This document shows positions 12,404 to 24,230 of a stretch of DNA of 64,000 nucleotides, piece by piece. The position numbers and the translations under genes are program-made. Origin of the DNA: Arctopsyche grandis (Eukaryota; Arthropoda; Insecta; Trichoptera; Hydropsychidae). Under the pieces are notes generated by a model. It worked only from the letters and a program-made list of their open reading frames with translations, made no database searches and was not told where the DNA came from. The stretch covers positions 6,327,501 through 6,391,500 of the forward strand of contig NC_135362.1 of NCBI RefSeq assembly GCF_051622035.1, read 5' to 3'. The first letter of the stretch is position 1. Each line of letters begins with the position of its first letter.

Positions 12404-13140
12404 ATATATGTCAATCCTTTCGGGTATCTCAGATATGCCGTGTTTTGCTTTGAATCCACTTATTTACCAATATCCGTTACTTTCATGAATTTTTCTTATC
12501 AAATATCCTGGAATCAATAAGAAAAAGCTTTTGCATACACGACAGAGTGCCCTAAATCGCAATTTCGAATGCTCAACTGAAAACGGTTCGAATTCAACAT
12601 TTCGCATCGATAATTTCACGAGACTGCGATTCTCCGCCTCATTACTATTCTCTGTCAGCTTTTCGCTTGATCTATCAATTCCCTCGATATCCTTTAATCT
12701 CGGAGTCACTACCTCGACTACCGACCTTTAACATCCCCTAAGGGAGATTTGCAACGACAAATATAAATATTCATTGACAACGACGGATATCCTACAAATA
12801 AATGACAAAGTATGTACCTATAGATTATTGTACATATAGATTATATACAAAACTCAGAGTAACAAGTAGTAGGAAAACTAGCTAAGACAATCTATATTTA
12901 TTTATAATTATCAAACTTTGACCTGTTACATAGTTAAACTTCGTCTGGAATATGTTAATGTGTAGAAGTCATTATTAAAGATTTCAATACGAATATATGT
13001 ATGTAGATTACAGAAGTGAAATTAATAGAATGAAGTGTCGATAGAACAATAAATGGATTTTGGGATCATGTTGTAAATATTTTTCCGCTTTATATACATG
13101 TTTGTTTGTGTTACATACATATACATATGTATACCATGTG
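12404..13140. other. Intergenic DNA, no gene supported
   Basis: Overlapping frames on both strands at 12464-12731 are balanced in composition but carry no motif I recognise. The rest is AT-rich. Confidence 0.45.
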
Positions 13141-14319
13141 TCAACAGATAAAGCTGATATTAATATGTATACCATGTTCAAGCTGATATTAACGCTGTCT
13201 TGGAGTTCAGTTCTAGTTTAGGCCTTGAACTTAATTTAAACAAATGTGCAATTATGAGCTATGGACGTGCACATTCACTCTATTGTCACGGATATTCCAT
13301 TAGATCCGTCTTGTTGAAGCGTGTGGAATCTATTGTCGATTTGGGTATCACTTTTGATCCTCAGCTCACCTTTCACAACCATATCAAAAAAGTCGCTGAC
13401 GTTTCCTTTCGTCGACTTGGATTTGTTTTGAGATATGCAAGATTATTCTCCAATCCTTTGTCTTCTCGCTTGCTTTTCAATTCGCTTGTGAGAAGTAAGC
13501 TAGAGTATAATGCGATTGTGTGGAATCCGCATGAAGCAAATTACTCTCTGATGATTGAGAAAGTGCAAAAAGCATTTCTTCGTTTCCTATATAGGAAAGA
13601 ATATGGGTATTACCCATATCTCTACCCCACTCCTTTCCTTTTGGGCATGCTTGGGTATAATTCCCTTGAACTTCGGAGAAACTTCTCATTAATTCGTTTC
13701 GTTCTCCTGCTCTTACGTGGTAATACGTCATGCCCGTTGTTGCTGGAGCAGTTGGGGCTTTATGTCCCTATTCACTATGTGCGTGGTAGACATCATCATT
13801 TGCTGGCTGTACCTCCTGCCCGCACAGTCCTTTTTCGAATGGCTCCTATTCCAAGAGCTATCCGACTTCTTAATGAAATCGTTGCTGCCGAGACTGAATG
13901 TGATATTTTCCACCTTAGTGAGCGTAAATTGTCGGAAATTACTCTAACCCATTTATCTGGTAGTCTGCGCTCATCATTGTTTTCATGATTGATTGTGATT
14001 TATGAGTGAAATTTTGATTAACTCTCTTCCATTTGGGCCTTACAGGGATGTTTTGTATTTGTAGTTGTTTCTTACATATTTATTGAAACTGGCTGTAGGT
14101 GCAAGGCATTCCTTATGCTATATTTTATTTGATATTTTTACTTTATCTGTTATTATAAATGCTATTTTTTATGTATGTATGGATGTATTTATGTTTATGT
14201 TAATTGTTATTTTGTTTTTTTTCTTTTTTGTGTTATATTTTTTGACCATTGTGGCGCTTTAGGAATTCCTGTTATGCCACAATGGTCTGTTTAAAATAAA
14301 TAAATAAATAAATAAAGTT
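13141..14319 (+). pseudogene. 3' fragment of a non-LTR retrotransposon (LINE)
   Basis: A 262-residue frame (13200-13988) is the C-terminal part of a non-LTR reverse transcriptase. It carries the thumb and connection motifs LGLELNLNKC, VDLGITFDPQLTFHNHI, NSLVRSKLEYNAIVWNPH and MIEKVQKAFLRFLY, then a tail with RGRHHHLL and MAPIPRAIRLLN. The catalytic palm is missing (5' truncation). The 3' UTR ends in a 12-base-pair stem-loop (14244-14287) and an (AAATA)n tail to 14319. A second copy is at 22155-23065. Probably jockey/I-group; the clade is not certain. Confidence 0.8.
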
Positions 14320-14603
14320 GAAAAAATAAAACTACGAAATTTTGACTAAATTGTTTCCTGGATGTTCTTTATGCTTTCTTAAATAAACATTATTATTTAT
14401 TGAGGATAACTTTGTAGATACAATAGTTCTTGTAAAGATAGTAAAATTGTATTTCTTAATATATTTTTCTAACAGGAAATAATACTTTTATTATTAACTT
14501 TTGAAGCTATTCTCTGGAAGTTTATTTTATTTCAATTTACAGATCGCTTTAAAGCGACGAGTTCACTAATACGGATACAATACAATAATACAAGCATTTT
14601 TAT

Positions 14604-14997
14604 AGGATGCGGTGCATCCGCTCTAAAATCGCCAGATTAACGGACGGCTGCTTTAAATGCAATTCTCGTCTTCTCGAATGATAGATTGCACATCAGATGA
14701 TTGGTAACCTTTCGATGTGCACAGATGCAATTATTAAAATGGTAATTATTAAAATTGAGTTGGATCTTTCAGGCGAGTTTAATAAGGCAAGATTCGATAA
14801 GTTCGGAATCTTGCCAGAAAGATCCAACTCAATTTTAATAATTACCATTTTAATAATTGCATCTGTGCACATCGAAAGGTTACTCGTCATCTGATGCGCA
14901 ATCTATCATTCGAGAAAACGAGAATTACGTTTAAAGCTGCCGTTCTGTTAATCTGTCGTTCGTTTGTCTGGTGATTTTAGAGCGGATGCACCAAACC
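14604..14997. mobile_element. Mutator-like MITE, long inverted arms, 9-bp target duplication
   Basis: The left arm (14604-14785) and right arm (14812-14997) are near-perfect reverse complements over about 185 bp, ending GGGTTTGGTGC-like. The 9 bp CATTTTTAT occurs on both sides (14595-14603 and 14998-15006). A 9 bp duplication with long terminal repeats is typical of the Mutator superfamily. It has no transposase; the similar open frames on both strands are a by-product of the palindrome. Confidence 0.75.
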
Positions 14998-15044
14998 CAT
15001 TTTTATACAATGCGAATTCATACAAACATCATCCACAGTGTGCC

Positions 15045-15237
15045 ATCTATCGAAAAGGAAATGCTAATTGACAGGAACCGTTTCAATGAAAATCAGAAAA
15101 ATTGGCACACTCTGAAAGGAAACAATCGACCTGGAGTCACAAACCAAGGTCTGGCCAACAGCTATTAGTGGAAATCGAACCGTGACCACTCCGCTCGAAA
15201 GCATAGTATGCTAACCACTAGTCCACGCTGCCGTTTA
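15045..15237 (-). mobile_element. tRNA-derived SINE fragment
   Basis: The minus-strand head has the A box GTGGACTAGTGGTTAGCA and the B box GGTTCGATTTCC, followed by the central block found in the other SINEs (reverse complement of GGAACCGTTTCAATGAAAA). The 3' stem-loop and tail are absent, so the copy is 3'-truncated or decayed. Confidence 0.75.
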
Positions 15238-15680
15238 AGTTAAATAGCAAAATATATTTGACGAACAATGCGAGTAAACTACCGACGAAGAAATGGTAGT
15301 TTATTCTCGCATTTTATTTCTTCTGTAGCAGTTTTATCGTTTATTATCTTCACAATAAAATTAAATTCCTATAGTATACAGTCATGGGAAAAATATATTC
15401 AGTTTTCATGTGTATAATATTTATGTAGTTCAACTTTCAAAATATAGCTTTGACGAATTTCAACTTCTTTTGGGATAAACGATAAGGTGAAAGGAAGTGG
15501 AAATTTAATAGAAATGTAGAAAACATTTATAAGAAAATATATATATTATAGTCAAAGGAAAAATGAGACTCACAAAATAAAATTTTCCATCAAAAAAAAA
15601 AACCAACATTGAATATATCCCTTTATATATAATACTATAGTACCTAACTATACATACATATAAGTGCTCCCATACTTCAT

Positions 15681-15682
<2 letters not shown>

Positions 15683-15770
<88 letters not shown>
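15683..15770. repeat. (AT)n microsatellite
   Basis: An uninterrupted AT run of about 88 bp. It produces alternating Ile-Tyr open frames that are not genes. Confidence 0.97.
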
Positions 15771-15773
<3 letters not shown>

Positions 15774-15819
15774 AAAAAATCATATAAATATATGAATAGG
15801 TGTAAATAAATATATGTAC

Positions 15820-16174
15820 TGTTGCGTAAGGGTGGGTAAAGAATCCAAATAAATGACCAAAGTCGCTTCACAGCATTTATTGGGTGATTAAGAAGATCCA
15901 CGCACTACCAGTTTTCCGTCCAGAATGCCTTGGTATGTCCTAAGTAGCTGCTTATAAAGGGCAGGTTGCTCAGTGCATCTTAATCGACACGTTTGTTTAC
16001 CTATTGTTATAGTCACGTACCAAGTATGCAGTTCCACGGTCTCTCGCTGTCAATTCTGATAACTCTAGCGGGAAGTGGTTGGGTGCCGTTACCAACCACT
16101 AAGTCCATTCGGGGGTCTCCATTGTAAGCCGACAGCACTTAAGCCTGGAGATAATCCTCGAAAACCAATTATAA
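15820..16174. mobile_element. Partial LTR of the TGTTGCGTA family
   Basis: Begins TGTTGCGTAAGGGTGGG and follows the family at 27318, 61071 and 62425 (GGATCC-like block, CGCACTACCAG, TTATAAAGGGCAGG, CACGTACC) until about 16174, then diverges. The conserved GTACGTAACA end is missing. Confidence 0.65.
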
Positions 16175-16965
16175 CGGCGGCTCCTTTTAGCATATGCTAC
16201 ATTAAGACCCTCTTAGGTCAAATCGTTCCGATTGACCGACAAATTATAACTGAAAAATCTACAGTGGAAGCTACATTTATCTCAGATAGCAGTCACAGTT
16301 ACTACACAGTAACTTTGATATACATAAAAGTTTAGTTTAGTAGCATTCAATCGGCACGGTGATTAACACTGAATGCTAGAACTAATAAAATTGTTCGCCC
16401 ATTCACCCGCTATGGAAAGTTTGGTTCCAAACCCATCCCTAATTTAATAAATGTAGCACATATGTACTCAAACATACATATAATCAATAATTCAAACCAC
16501 ACGAATCATCCCCGTTTCTCTAACGAGGGTCTATTCTGCACGATTCCTGAAATATTTAATCACTAAGCTTCGTCAATTGATCTTCTGATGTCCCCCTCTA
16601 ATCTTTTATACCTCGGTAAAGTCGAATTTCTTACGGAATTCCTCTTTCACCAATTCGTAGAACAATATCCAGCAAGCTTTTTTTCATCTATTGATTTTCC
16701 CTTCAATATAGTTAATATTGATTTTTTCTAAATTTCGTAGCAAGAGGAAAGGAGTAGAAAAGAAATAGCTTTTTATTGATTTTTCTTCATTTAAATGTAA
16801 AAAGCATTTTAAACATCGTGAGATGTTGACTATCAAACACGAAGAAAATAAAGTAAGATTGCCAACAAACGTGCAGCAAATATATGTAATATAATATGTA
16901 TGTCTCTAAATAGCACCACTTGACGTTAAACGGTAAGCAATGTAAAATTTAATCGTTATTAAATA
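16175..16965. other. Intergenic DNA, no gene seen
   Basis: No motif-bearing frame. The sequence after the truncated LTR could be diverged LTR or retroelement internal DNA, but I see no primer-binding site or Gag/Pol motif. Confidence 0.4.
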
Positions 16966-17680
16966 CTAGTTTTATGCCCGTTGAAATTTCAACGGGTGCT
17001 TTCGGATTGATACATGATTTAAAATAAAGATCCAATATGAATAGTAATAATTAATCGGAATCGGAACTGAAACAGAAATCGGACATGCCAATTAAATTAT
17101 GCATAAAAAAATAATAATAAAATAAATCGGGAATCGAATATGAAAAAAGAAATGTTCAAAACTTCGTAAGGAAAAAGTTGTATGAGCTTTGTATATTTAG
17201 TTTACAAAACCTAATACCTAGAATTATCAATACAACGGGAATCGGTTATGCTAATTAAATTATGCAATAAAAAATAATAATAATTGAAGCCTAAATCAGA
17301 TAATATGAAAAAGTACGTATTTTTATATCGCGTGACGTAAGCAAAAAGATTTGTGAACTACATATGTATGTATGTTTGATATACAAAACCCAATCCCCAC
17401 AATTACGTATAAACCAACTGCAGTCATTGACCTCGCAACCTTGAATATTATAAATTGTGTTATTTAAAGCATTTTGTTGATCTGGACCATAAGCCAACGG
17501 TCTGGGGTAAGTTCGATCCCTCTGTCTGGAATTAATTTTATTTTTCAAATATCGTGAAATATAAATTAATTTCAATTAAAAATATATATTTAATTGTTTA
17601 ATTATGAAAAAAAAGTGTTTCAAAGCCTCGCTAAATAAAATTATTATAATTACGTATTTTTGTATGGCGGTATTTTGTAT
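16966..17680 (-). mobile_element. Helitron-like element with perfect 3' hairpin
   Basis: On the minus strand, a perfect palindrome CCCGTTGAAATTTCAACGGG is followed by CATAAAA and then CTAG (16969-16966) and T. This is a textbook Helitron 3' end: a hairpin about 10 bases before CTRR, in an AT target. Further in, GGAATCGGAACTGAAACAG recalls the minisatellite in the 46075 element. The 5' end is approximate. Confidence 0.65.
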
Positions 17681-18021
17681 GACCCGAATTAGCTTCAATA
17701 GGTGAATATTAAATGTTTATATATTTTGAAATAGTAAAAAAACTAAATTATTCTCGAAAAAGGGACATGAAAAAAGTCAACTTCTTCAAAATTTCTGTCG
17801 AGATAAATCGATTGGTTGGAGACACAGGACATTGTTTAAAATCAATATTTTTTATTTATTATTTAACGTTCCCTTGATACAAATAAAGTTTTTCCATTTC
17901 AAAATTCGCGTTAACATACTATGAAAGACAGAAAAATTATATATTTTTTGATATAATTTTAATATAATATATTAGATATAACATATATGCATATATGAAC
18001 ATATGTACATATGCATGTATG

Positions 18022-18225
18022 GGTAAACGGATTATTCCGCATAAAGCGGTACTCGCTCAAATCACTAAAATCTCGATCGCAGAACATCTGGCACTTGAGT
18101 TCTCGTTAGTACAATATATCGTGTGGTCAACTTTCGATTGATGGAGTTCTTAGGTGCCAGATGTTCCATGATCAAGATTTTAGTGAATTGCACGAGATCG
18201 CTTTTTGCGGAATAATCACCGAACC
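18022..18225. mobile_element. MITE with inverted repeats of about 75 bp
   Basis: The left arm holds GATTATTCCGCATAAAGCG, ATCACTAAAATCTCGATCG and GAACATCTGGCAC. The right arm holds the reverse complements of GATTATTCCGCAAAAAGCG, CACTAAAATCTTGATCATG and GAACATCTGGCACC. GTATG flanks both sides (18017-18021 and 18226-18230). There is no coding capacity. A related half copy lies at 52015-52110. Confidence 0.7.
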
Positions 18226-18230
18226 GTATG

Positions 18231-19367
18231 TATGAACATGTATACATACATACATATTTCTAACAAGGAACAAAGTCATCTAGCCGACTTCAAATGTCCC
18301 AACCATTCGAATTCAATTATCAGTGAATCACAAAACAGAAATTCAATTGTGTATATGTAGCTATTGTATTCAAATTTAGTATTATCAAAGCTACGGGTAT
18401 ACATTCCACACTACATAATTCGTACTTGTTTTGATTAAGTCTCAATTGAAAGCTGAAAGTCTGAAATTTCTAATCCCCATCAAAGGAAGAAAGGATCCAT
18501 TGTATATTATTCAAAACTGAGAAATCAATAATGAGAATTGAGAAAACACAATATTCCATGACCCAAAAGTAATTTAAAAGTTTATGGTACTGAATATCAA
18601 ATGAATTTATTAAAATATTGTGGTTTTCTGTGATCCAAATAAAATGTATTCGACTCGTTGAATTTGATTGCTCTCAAAAACTAGGCAACCATTCCAATTA
18701 ATTCCGCTATATTTATAAACAAACCCATTCAAATCTTTAAGATGAATAAATCAATACATTTTCATGTAAATTGAAAAAAATCGAAATAAATCAATACATT
18801 TTATATGTTTATAGCAAACTCTCACAATATCCAAAGGAAACAAAGAGAACCTTTTATTTTTTTTCGTGTATGTACAGTAATACCTGCCATGCCCGTTCAT
18901 TGGGATTGTTTTTATTTGAAATCACCGTTATCTGAATATATTTTTCTCTGAGCAAAACATTATTTAGCGTTCAGCAGAAATGTTTATTTTATTTCAAAAT
19001 AATACTCTCAAAGGAGCCGATAAACAAGAAACAAACAAGAAATAATACTAATTACGGATGGAGTGCTCGATGATGTTAAATGTAAGTGCAAGACAAAAGT
19101 GTGTAGGTATAAACGTCTCCGAAAAAGAGAAAAAGGAAATGACGGATCTTATCTACAATATCTAACACTAAAATAATTACATTGTCATTGATTTATTTTA
19201 GGGTACCATTTAGGCCGGCAAATAAAGAGAATGCCCCTCTCCAAAATAGCTCGCACGACATATTCGGTTTTCAAAACGAACGTCAAATGGGTTGCCAGTG
19301 ACAAAAATAAAATTTGGCAAAAATAAATACCGACCCTAACAACCTCATCTTAAATTAATAGGACCAA
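18231..19367. other. AT-rich intergenic DNA, no gene seen
   Basis: No recognisable coding motif, terminal repeat or RNA gene was found. Confidence 0.5.
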
Positions 19368-19396
19368 CCCTAACTTAACCTAACCTAACCTAACCC
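19368..19396. repeat. Short interstitial (CCTAA)n telomere-like tract
   Basis: About five units of CCTAA with one variant (CTTAA), equal to TTAGG on the other strand, the ancestral insect telomere repeat. Far too short to be a telomere. Confidence 0.8.
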
Positions 19397-19784
19397 GTGG
19401 TTATGGAACGTGGGTTTTTTTAGATAGTTTTAAGCATATAGAAAAAATATAGCGTTCATGGTATCATACCTGGTACCGTCTTTTCAAAACAAAACATTTG
19501 AGCTGTTTCGTTGAAATTCTATAGTAGTGTTTATCCTTGCTTGACAGTGAAATTGTTCATATAACGGACGATTCATCAAAGGAAATAAAAAAAAAGTGCA
19601 AATCTTATTACTGTTGAGATGTTGAATTAAAATGTGGCTTAATTTTTGAACCATAAATTTGCACTGAACTATGCTTTATATATTTCTTATTCAACACATT
19701 GCATTCAGATATTTAAAAAAAAAAAAGGTTTTTTTAGAATAGTTGAATGTGAACTAAAAACGAAACTTATTTGAAATATAAATA

Positions 19785-20320
19785 TTAAGCCAGCAGTTTG
19801 GCTTAGTGGTAGCGTATATATAAAGCACCACTGAGGTCAAAGGTTCGAGTCCTCGCCATCTGCTGGTTAGATTTGGGGGTTTTGTGACTCCAAATCGATC
19901 GTTTCTCTATCAGAGTTTGCCAATTTTATCTGATCATTGCTGAAACGGTTCCTGAAAATTGGTATTAGATCTATACCTGTTGTCACAAAATCTGCCTGTG
20001 TATAATTTGTAATAATTATACACAGTAATCTGAAATCTATAGATATCTCTATAGACATTTCTATAATTTCGTATTTATTATATGTATAAAAATTGTACAC
20101 AAAAAAAATCTAAAAAAATAATCCAGAGATGTCTCTATGATTATTATTTCTGATTAATTATTATATGCTATATATTCTGATTGTATATGTATTACTGTAT
20201 TTCTGATTTCTGATTGTTTATGTATTCTGTATTTCGTTAACGTACACCCGTCGCATTGGAGCGAATCTGTAATGACGAGTGTGTATTGATTTGTAACAAT
20301 AAAATAAAATAAAATAACAA
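19785..20320 (+). mobile_element. tRNA-derived SINE, plus strand
   Basis: The head has the A box TGGCTTAGTGGTAGCG and the B box GGTTCGAGTCC (19796-19850) at tRNA-like spacing. The SINE central block follows (GATCGTTTCTCTATCAGAG, GCTGAAACGGTTCC). The 3' stem-loop is at 20244-20284, with the conserved loop pieces GCATTGG and TCTGTAAT, followed by an (AAAATA)n tail. Between body and tail is a stretch rich in GATTTCTGATT-like repeats. Likely a complete SINE copy. Confidence 0.8.
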
Positions 20321-20331
20321 CGGCCAAAATA

Positions 20332-20720
20332 CTAGTTTATGCTTATTTATCTATATGTATGTATACATATATAAAAATGAATGTCTGTGTGTGTGTCTCG
20401 AATAGACTCCTAAGCCACTGAACCGATTACGATGGAACTTTCAGAATTTGTTGTATGCATGTCCGGAAAGATTACTGTGAAAAAAAACGGGAAAAACGGG
20501 AACGGAAACGGGAAATACGGGAATGAGTGTCATTGCAACGCTATAATTTCAAATGTGAATACTTCAACACTTCATATGAACAATAAAGAAAAAGTAATAA
20601 ATATTTGTATACTGATCTTTTTTACGTGCCACAGTGCGATGAATCTAATATGTACATACATATGTATTTACAGACAGGAAATCAAAAAGTCGTTCACAAT
20701 GAAAGTTCTTACACAAAATA
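20332..20720 (-). repeat. Dispersed repeat, possibly Helitron-related
   Basis: Starts A|CTAG like the minus-oriented Helitron ends and contains ATATATAAAAATGAATGTCT, TGTGTGTGTCTCGAATAGAC and a GGGAAAAACGGGAACGG low-complexity run. No 3' hairpin was found, so the class is uncertain. The 97-residue frame here is low-complexity and not supported as a gene. Confidence 0.35.
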
Positions 20721-20942
20721 AATAAATCTGTCTCGCTTCCAAAGTGGAATTTCTCGCAAAGATATGACTATTTACACTTATCCGTTTCAAATTGAAACGT
20801 AGTTTCTATGAATGAAATATGCTTTTTACTGTAGGACAATTTAAATATATTACTTATTTAAATTGTTAGAACTTTATTTAAAAATATAAATATGTTTAAT
20901 TTAAGTGCTAATAATTTACACATGACGTACATATGTACATAC

Positions 20943-21887
20943 TTGGGATTACAATACCGGTATAGCGGTATACCGGTTTACCGGTAAATCGGCGAAATTT
21001 CGACATCGGTAAATACCGGTAAATTTTTTTAATTACTATTTTATCTATTTTATCGCAAATTAAGTACATACATATACAGGCATATTATTGCATCATGTTA
21101 CATTAAAAATCAATGCAAATGGCGTACGTGGATTAGGTTGTCTGGAATTTGTTTATTTTCAGTATTTAATGTGGCAGTTTCAAATTAATAAATTCACTGG
21201 CAGCACAGACTAACCAAATGGTAATAAATGCGATCAGACGGTTGTTTCAATTATAATCGAAACATTCAAATGATCCACACTTTAAATAAACCAAAAATTA
21301 AAATAAAATTTATTTATTATTAGATTTATTATTAATTATTTACGATTCAATCTACATAGGTTAACGTTTTTAAGAAAAGTAACAACATACAGTTATATAA
21401 TCCACTTCATTTAAGGGGAAAACACACTGAGTGGTATGGGACGTCACTTTCTCGGCTTCCCGCTGTGACCGTAAGCCAAGTGTATGTTCAGTGTGACCAG
21501 TGGGTGTTCCCCAAACCGAATTCGGGTGTAGTTGCATGTGCAGAATGCATGTGTTTGGGAGGTCGCACGTGTATGCATATCCATATGCGACCAATATTTC
21601 TTTTTTTACCAAGTATCTCCTACATTTATTCAAATATGGGATTTACCGCTATCGATCACTGTCACTACACTGTCAAATATCACCGAAAACATGGGTTGTG
21701 TACCATTTATATGGGCTAGGGGTGCTGCGTTTTTTTTTGCATGTTTAAAATTATCTAAAAAAAAATACGTAGCACGTACCACTCAGTGTGTTTTCACCCT
21801 TACCGGTAAATACTGGTGTACCAGAAGTAGGAAAAATAATTTACCGTTTACCAGTTTATGAAATTTGACGATAAATTGCAATCCCTT
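20943..21887. mobile_element. hAT-like element interrupted by a TA-flanked MITE
   Basis: The left terminus is TTGGGATTACAAT and the right terminus is the reverse complement of AAGGGATTGCAAT. Near-identical 8 bp flanks are GTACATAC (20935-20942) and ATACATAC (21888-21895). Subterminal ACCGGTAAAT-type motifs recur at both ends. An 8 bp duplication with such termini fits the hAT superfamily. No transposase remains; a second MITE occupies 21414-21800. Confidence 0.6.
21414..21800. mobile_element. MITE with TA duplication
   Basis: Inverted ends AGGGGAAAACACACTGAG at the left and the reverse complement of AGGGTGAAAACACACTGAG at the right, each bordered by TA (21412-21413 and 21801-21802). A TA duplication suggests Tc1/mariner-type mobilisation. 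It has no transposase; the 82-109-residue frames inside have no motif. Confidence 0.75.
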
Positions 21888-22154
21888 ATACATACGTGCA
21901 TATGTACATGTATAGAATAATATTACATCGTAATCATTACCTATATCATAAGACCAATATCACTAATCATTACATCATAAAAACCAAATCGAATAATTGA
22001 CATATGTAAGCGTCGAATCGAAGTGAAACCTATGTACTGAAAAATACTACTGAAAATAATAAAAATACATTTAAATCCCATTTCCAAATTTGGTGGTCCT
22101 AAATTTAAAGTTCTCGATAGCATAGAAGACAAACAAACATTCATTTATGAAATT

Positions 22155-23065
22155 ATGTGCGTGGTAGACATCATCATTTGATGGTTGTACCTCCTGCTCG
22201 TAAAGTTATTTTTCGTATGGCTCCCATTCCAAGAGCTATTCGACTTCTTAATAAAATCTTTGCTGCTGAGTCTGAATGTGATTTTTTCCACCTTAGTGAG
22301 CGTAAATTGTCGGATATTATTCTAACATATTTGTCTGGCAGTCTGCGCTCACTGTTTTCATGATTTTTTCAGTCTGTTTAGAATAATATAAAATAAAATA
22401 AAATAAATAAATGATTGATTGTGATTTATGAGTGGAATTTTGATTTACTTTCTTCCATTTGAGCCTCACAGAGATGTTTTGTATTTGCAGTTGGTTCTTA
22501 TTTATTGGAACTGGCTGTAGGTGCAAGACATTCCTTATGCTATATTTTACATATATTTGATATTTTTACGTTATCTGCTATTATTAATTGCTATTGTTTT
22601 TTATGATTATGTATAAATATATTTTTGTATGTGTATATACATATGTTTATATTTATTTTTCTTTCTCTTTTTTATTTTAAAAGACATTCTCTTCTTTGTT
22701 GTTTTTTAATAATTTGTAATTATTATTATTATCCGCTATTATTTATGATTATGTATAAATATATTTTTGTATGTGTATATACATATGTTTATATTTATTT
22801 TTCTTTCTCTTTTTTATTTTAAAAGACATTCTCTTCTTTGTTGTTTTTTAATAATTTGTAATTATTATTATTATCCGCTATTATATAGCTTATTATATTT
22901 ATGATTGTGTTAAATGTGTTGTTTGTGTATATGTATATATGTTTTATTTTTATCATGTTTAATTTCTTTTGTTAATATTTTGTTTCTTTTCTGTTATATT
23001 TTTGACCGTTGTGGCGCATTTGGAATTCCTGTAAAGCTACAATGGTCTAAACTTTAAATAAATAA
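22155..23065 (+). pseudogene. Second LINE 3' fragment with internal tandem duplication
   Basis: Matches 13780-14319: the same RGRHHHLM-like start, MAPIPRAIRLLN, the stop region and the 3' UTR. Differences: an insert of about 50 bp at 22364-22412 that looks like another element's extreme 3' tail (GTCTGTTTAGAATAA plus an A-rich tract), and a 142 bp tandem duplication starting at 22601 and 22743. It ends in the family stem-loop (23004-23047) and an AAATAAATA tail. Confidence 0.8.
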
Positions 23066-23699
23066 ATATATACCTGATATGTAAGTATATATTATTTACA
23101 GATAAAGAAAGTCGGTCGAAATACTATTGGCGAAAGTCTGAAAATTCAAGCTTTACATTGAATTGAAAACTGTTGAGTTCGTTCGTTATTTGAAGAAAAG
23201 TTTTCCTTCAATCCCCTAAATTTCCTTCGATTTGTGTGGAAAATGATTTAAACACGATTTCATCAAATGAACTTTCAGTTACATTGAAAAGACGCTGGCA
23301 TTTTAATTACGACATCATATTGATGAATAGACAAGCTTATTTATTCATAACGTGTTATGAATAAATGAAATGTTTCGATCTTAGAAATATATAAAGTACT
23401 TATGTACATGTATAAATTAAATATGTTAGAATAAGGCCTAGAAAAACCTTTTTATATAAAAATACTGAGAGGCTAGAGCGTCCATTTTTAATGTGATTGC
23501 ATTTGTTCAAAAATTTAACCCCGTATGGCACTCTAGATCTAGAGGTTAATATAATACGATTACCACTACAAAGCAGATTATGTTATTTTATTATGAAAAG
23601 TAACAGAAACACAATTCCGCGAGTTTAAATTATGATGTATAAGTAATTTTCAAGCTAGAAATATTTTTCAAATGTATGAAAATTAAAATTATCATACAT

Positions 23700-24230
23700 T
23701 TAATTTCAACTACCACAAAAGTATTATTAACCTATATATGTTTCACCTGTATGGAAAACGCCTCGAATACTAACCTTTCCAATCTCCAAATAATACAAAA
23801 TGAAGCCCTAAAAATAATTTATAATACACCCATATATACTAACATAAAAAAACTGCATGCCATAAATAATATTCCGTTTGTTACAGACATTACTAACAAA
23901 CTATCCAGTAAATTCTATGACAGAATCACTAATAACCATACTTACACACCTGTGAAGAGTTTTGGTGATTACAATAAAATGTCTATATTCTTCCGGTATA
24001 AACATAGATTAACTAAACACAATCTGCTTTAGGTCATCGACTTTAATTAATATTATGTATTAGATGTATTATGAGCATTTATAAGAATTGTAAATAGGTT
24101 TTTTTAACTCTTTTTCCTATTATGCTGTACATTAACACTAGAATAATATAATACTATGATTACTAACAAATTAAAATTAAATATTTGTCCATTATCGTTA
24201 AAATATAAAAAATAAAAATAGGTTTTCGTT
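23700..24230 (+). pseudogene. Jockey-type LINE 3' fragment
   Basis: The frame 23676-24032 carries the jockey-like C-terminus: SNLQIIQNEALKIIYNTPIY, KKLHAINNIPFVTDI, KFYDRITNNH and FRYKHRLTKHNLL-stop. This is followed by a 3' UTR (TTTTTCCTATTATGCTGTAC) also found at 43485 and 44960. The reverse-transcriptase catalytic domain is missing through 5' truncation. The upstream MKIKII residues are not part of the element. Confidence 0.8.

Noticed and set aside
12464-12731. Overlapping 81- and 66-residue frames on opposite strands
   Set aside because: No motif, no splice context and no repeat match; they could be a degraded element but there is nothing to support a gene.
15505-15901. Ile-Tyr repeat proteins
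   Set aside because: Pure translation of the (AT)n microsatellite.
17455-17530. A possible tRNA-like B box (GTTCGATCCC)
   Set aside because: No A box or acceptor pairing was found, and it lies inside a Helitron-like repeat.
19788-19866. A tRNA-like sequence with A and B boxes
   Set aside because: It is followed by the SINE central block, stem-loop and A-rich tail shared with other SINEs, and the cloverleaf is incomplete, so it is a SINE head and not a functional tRNA gene.
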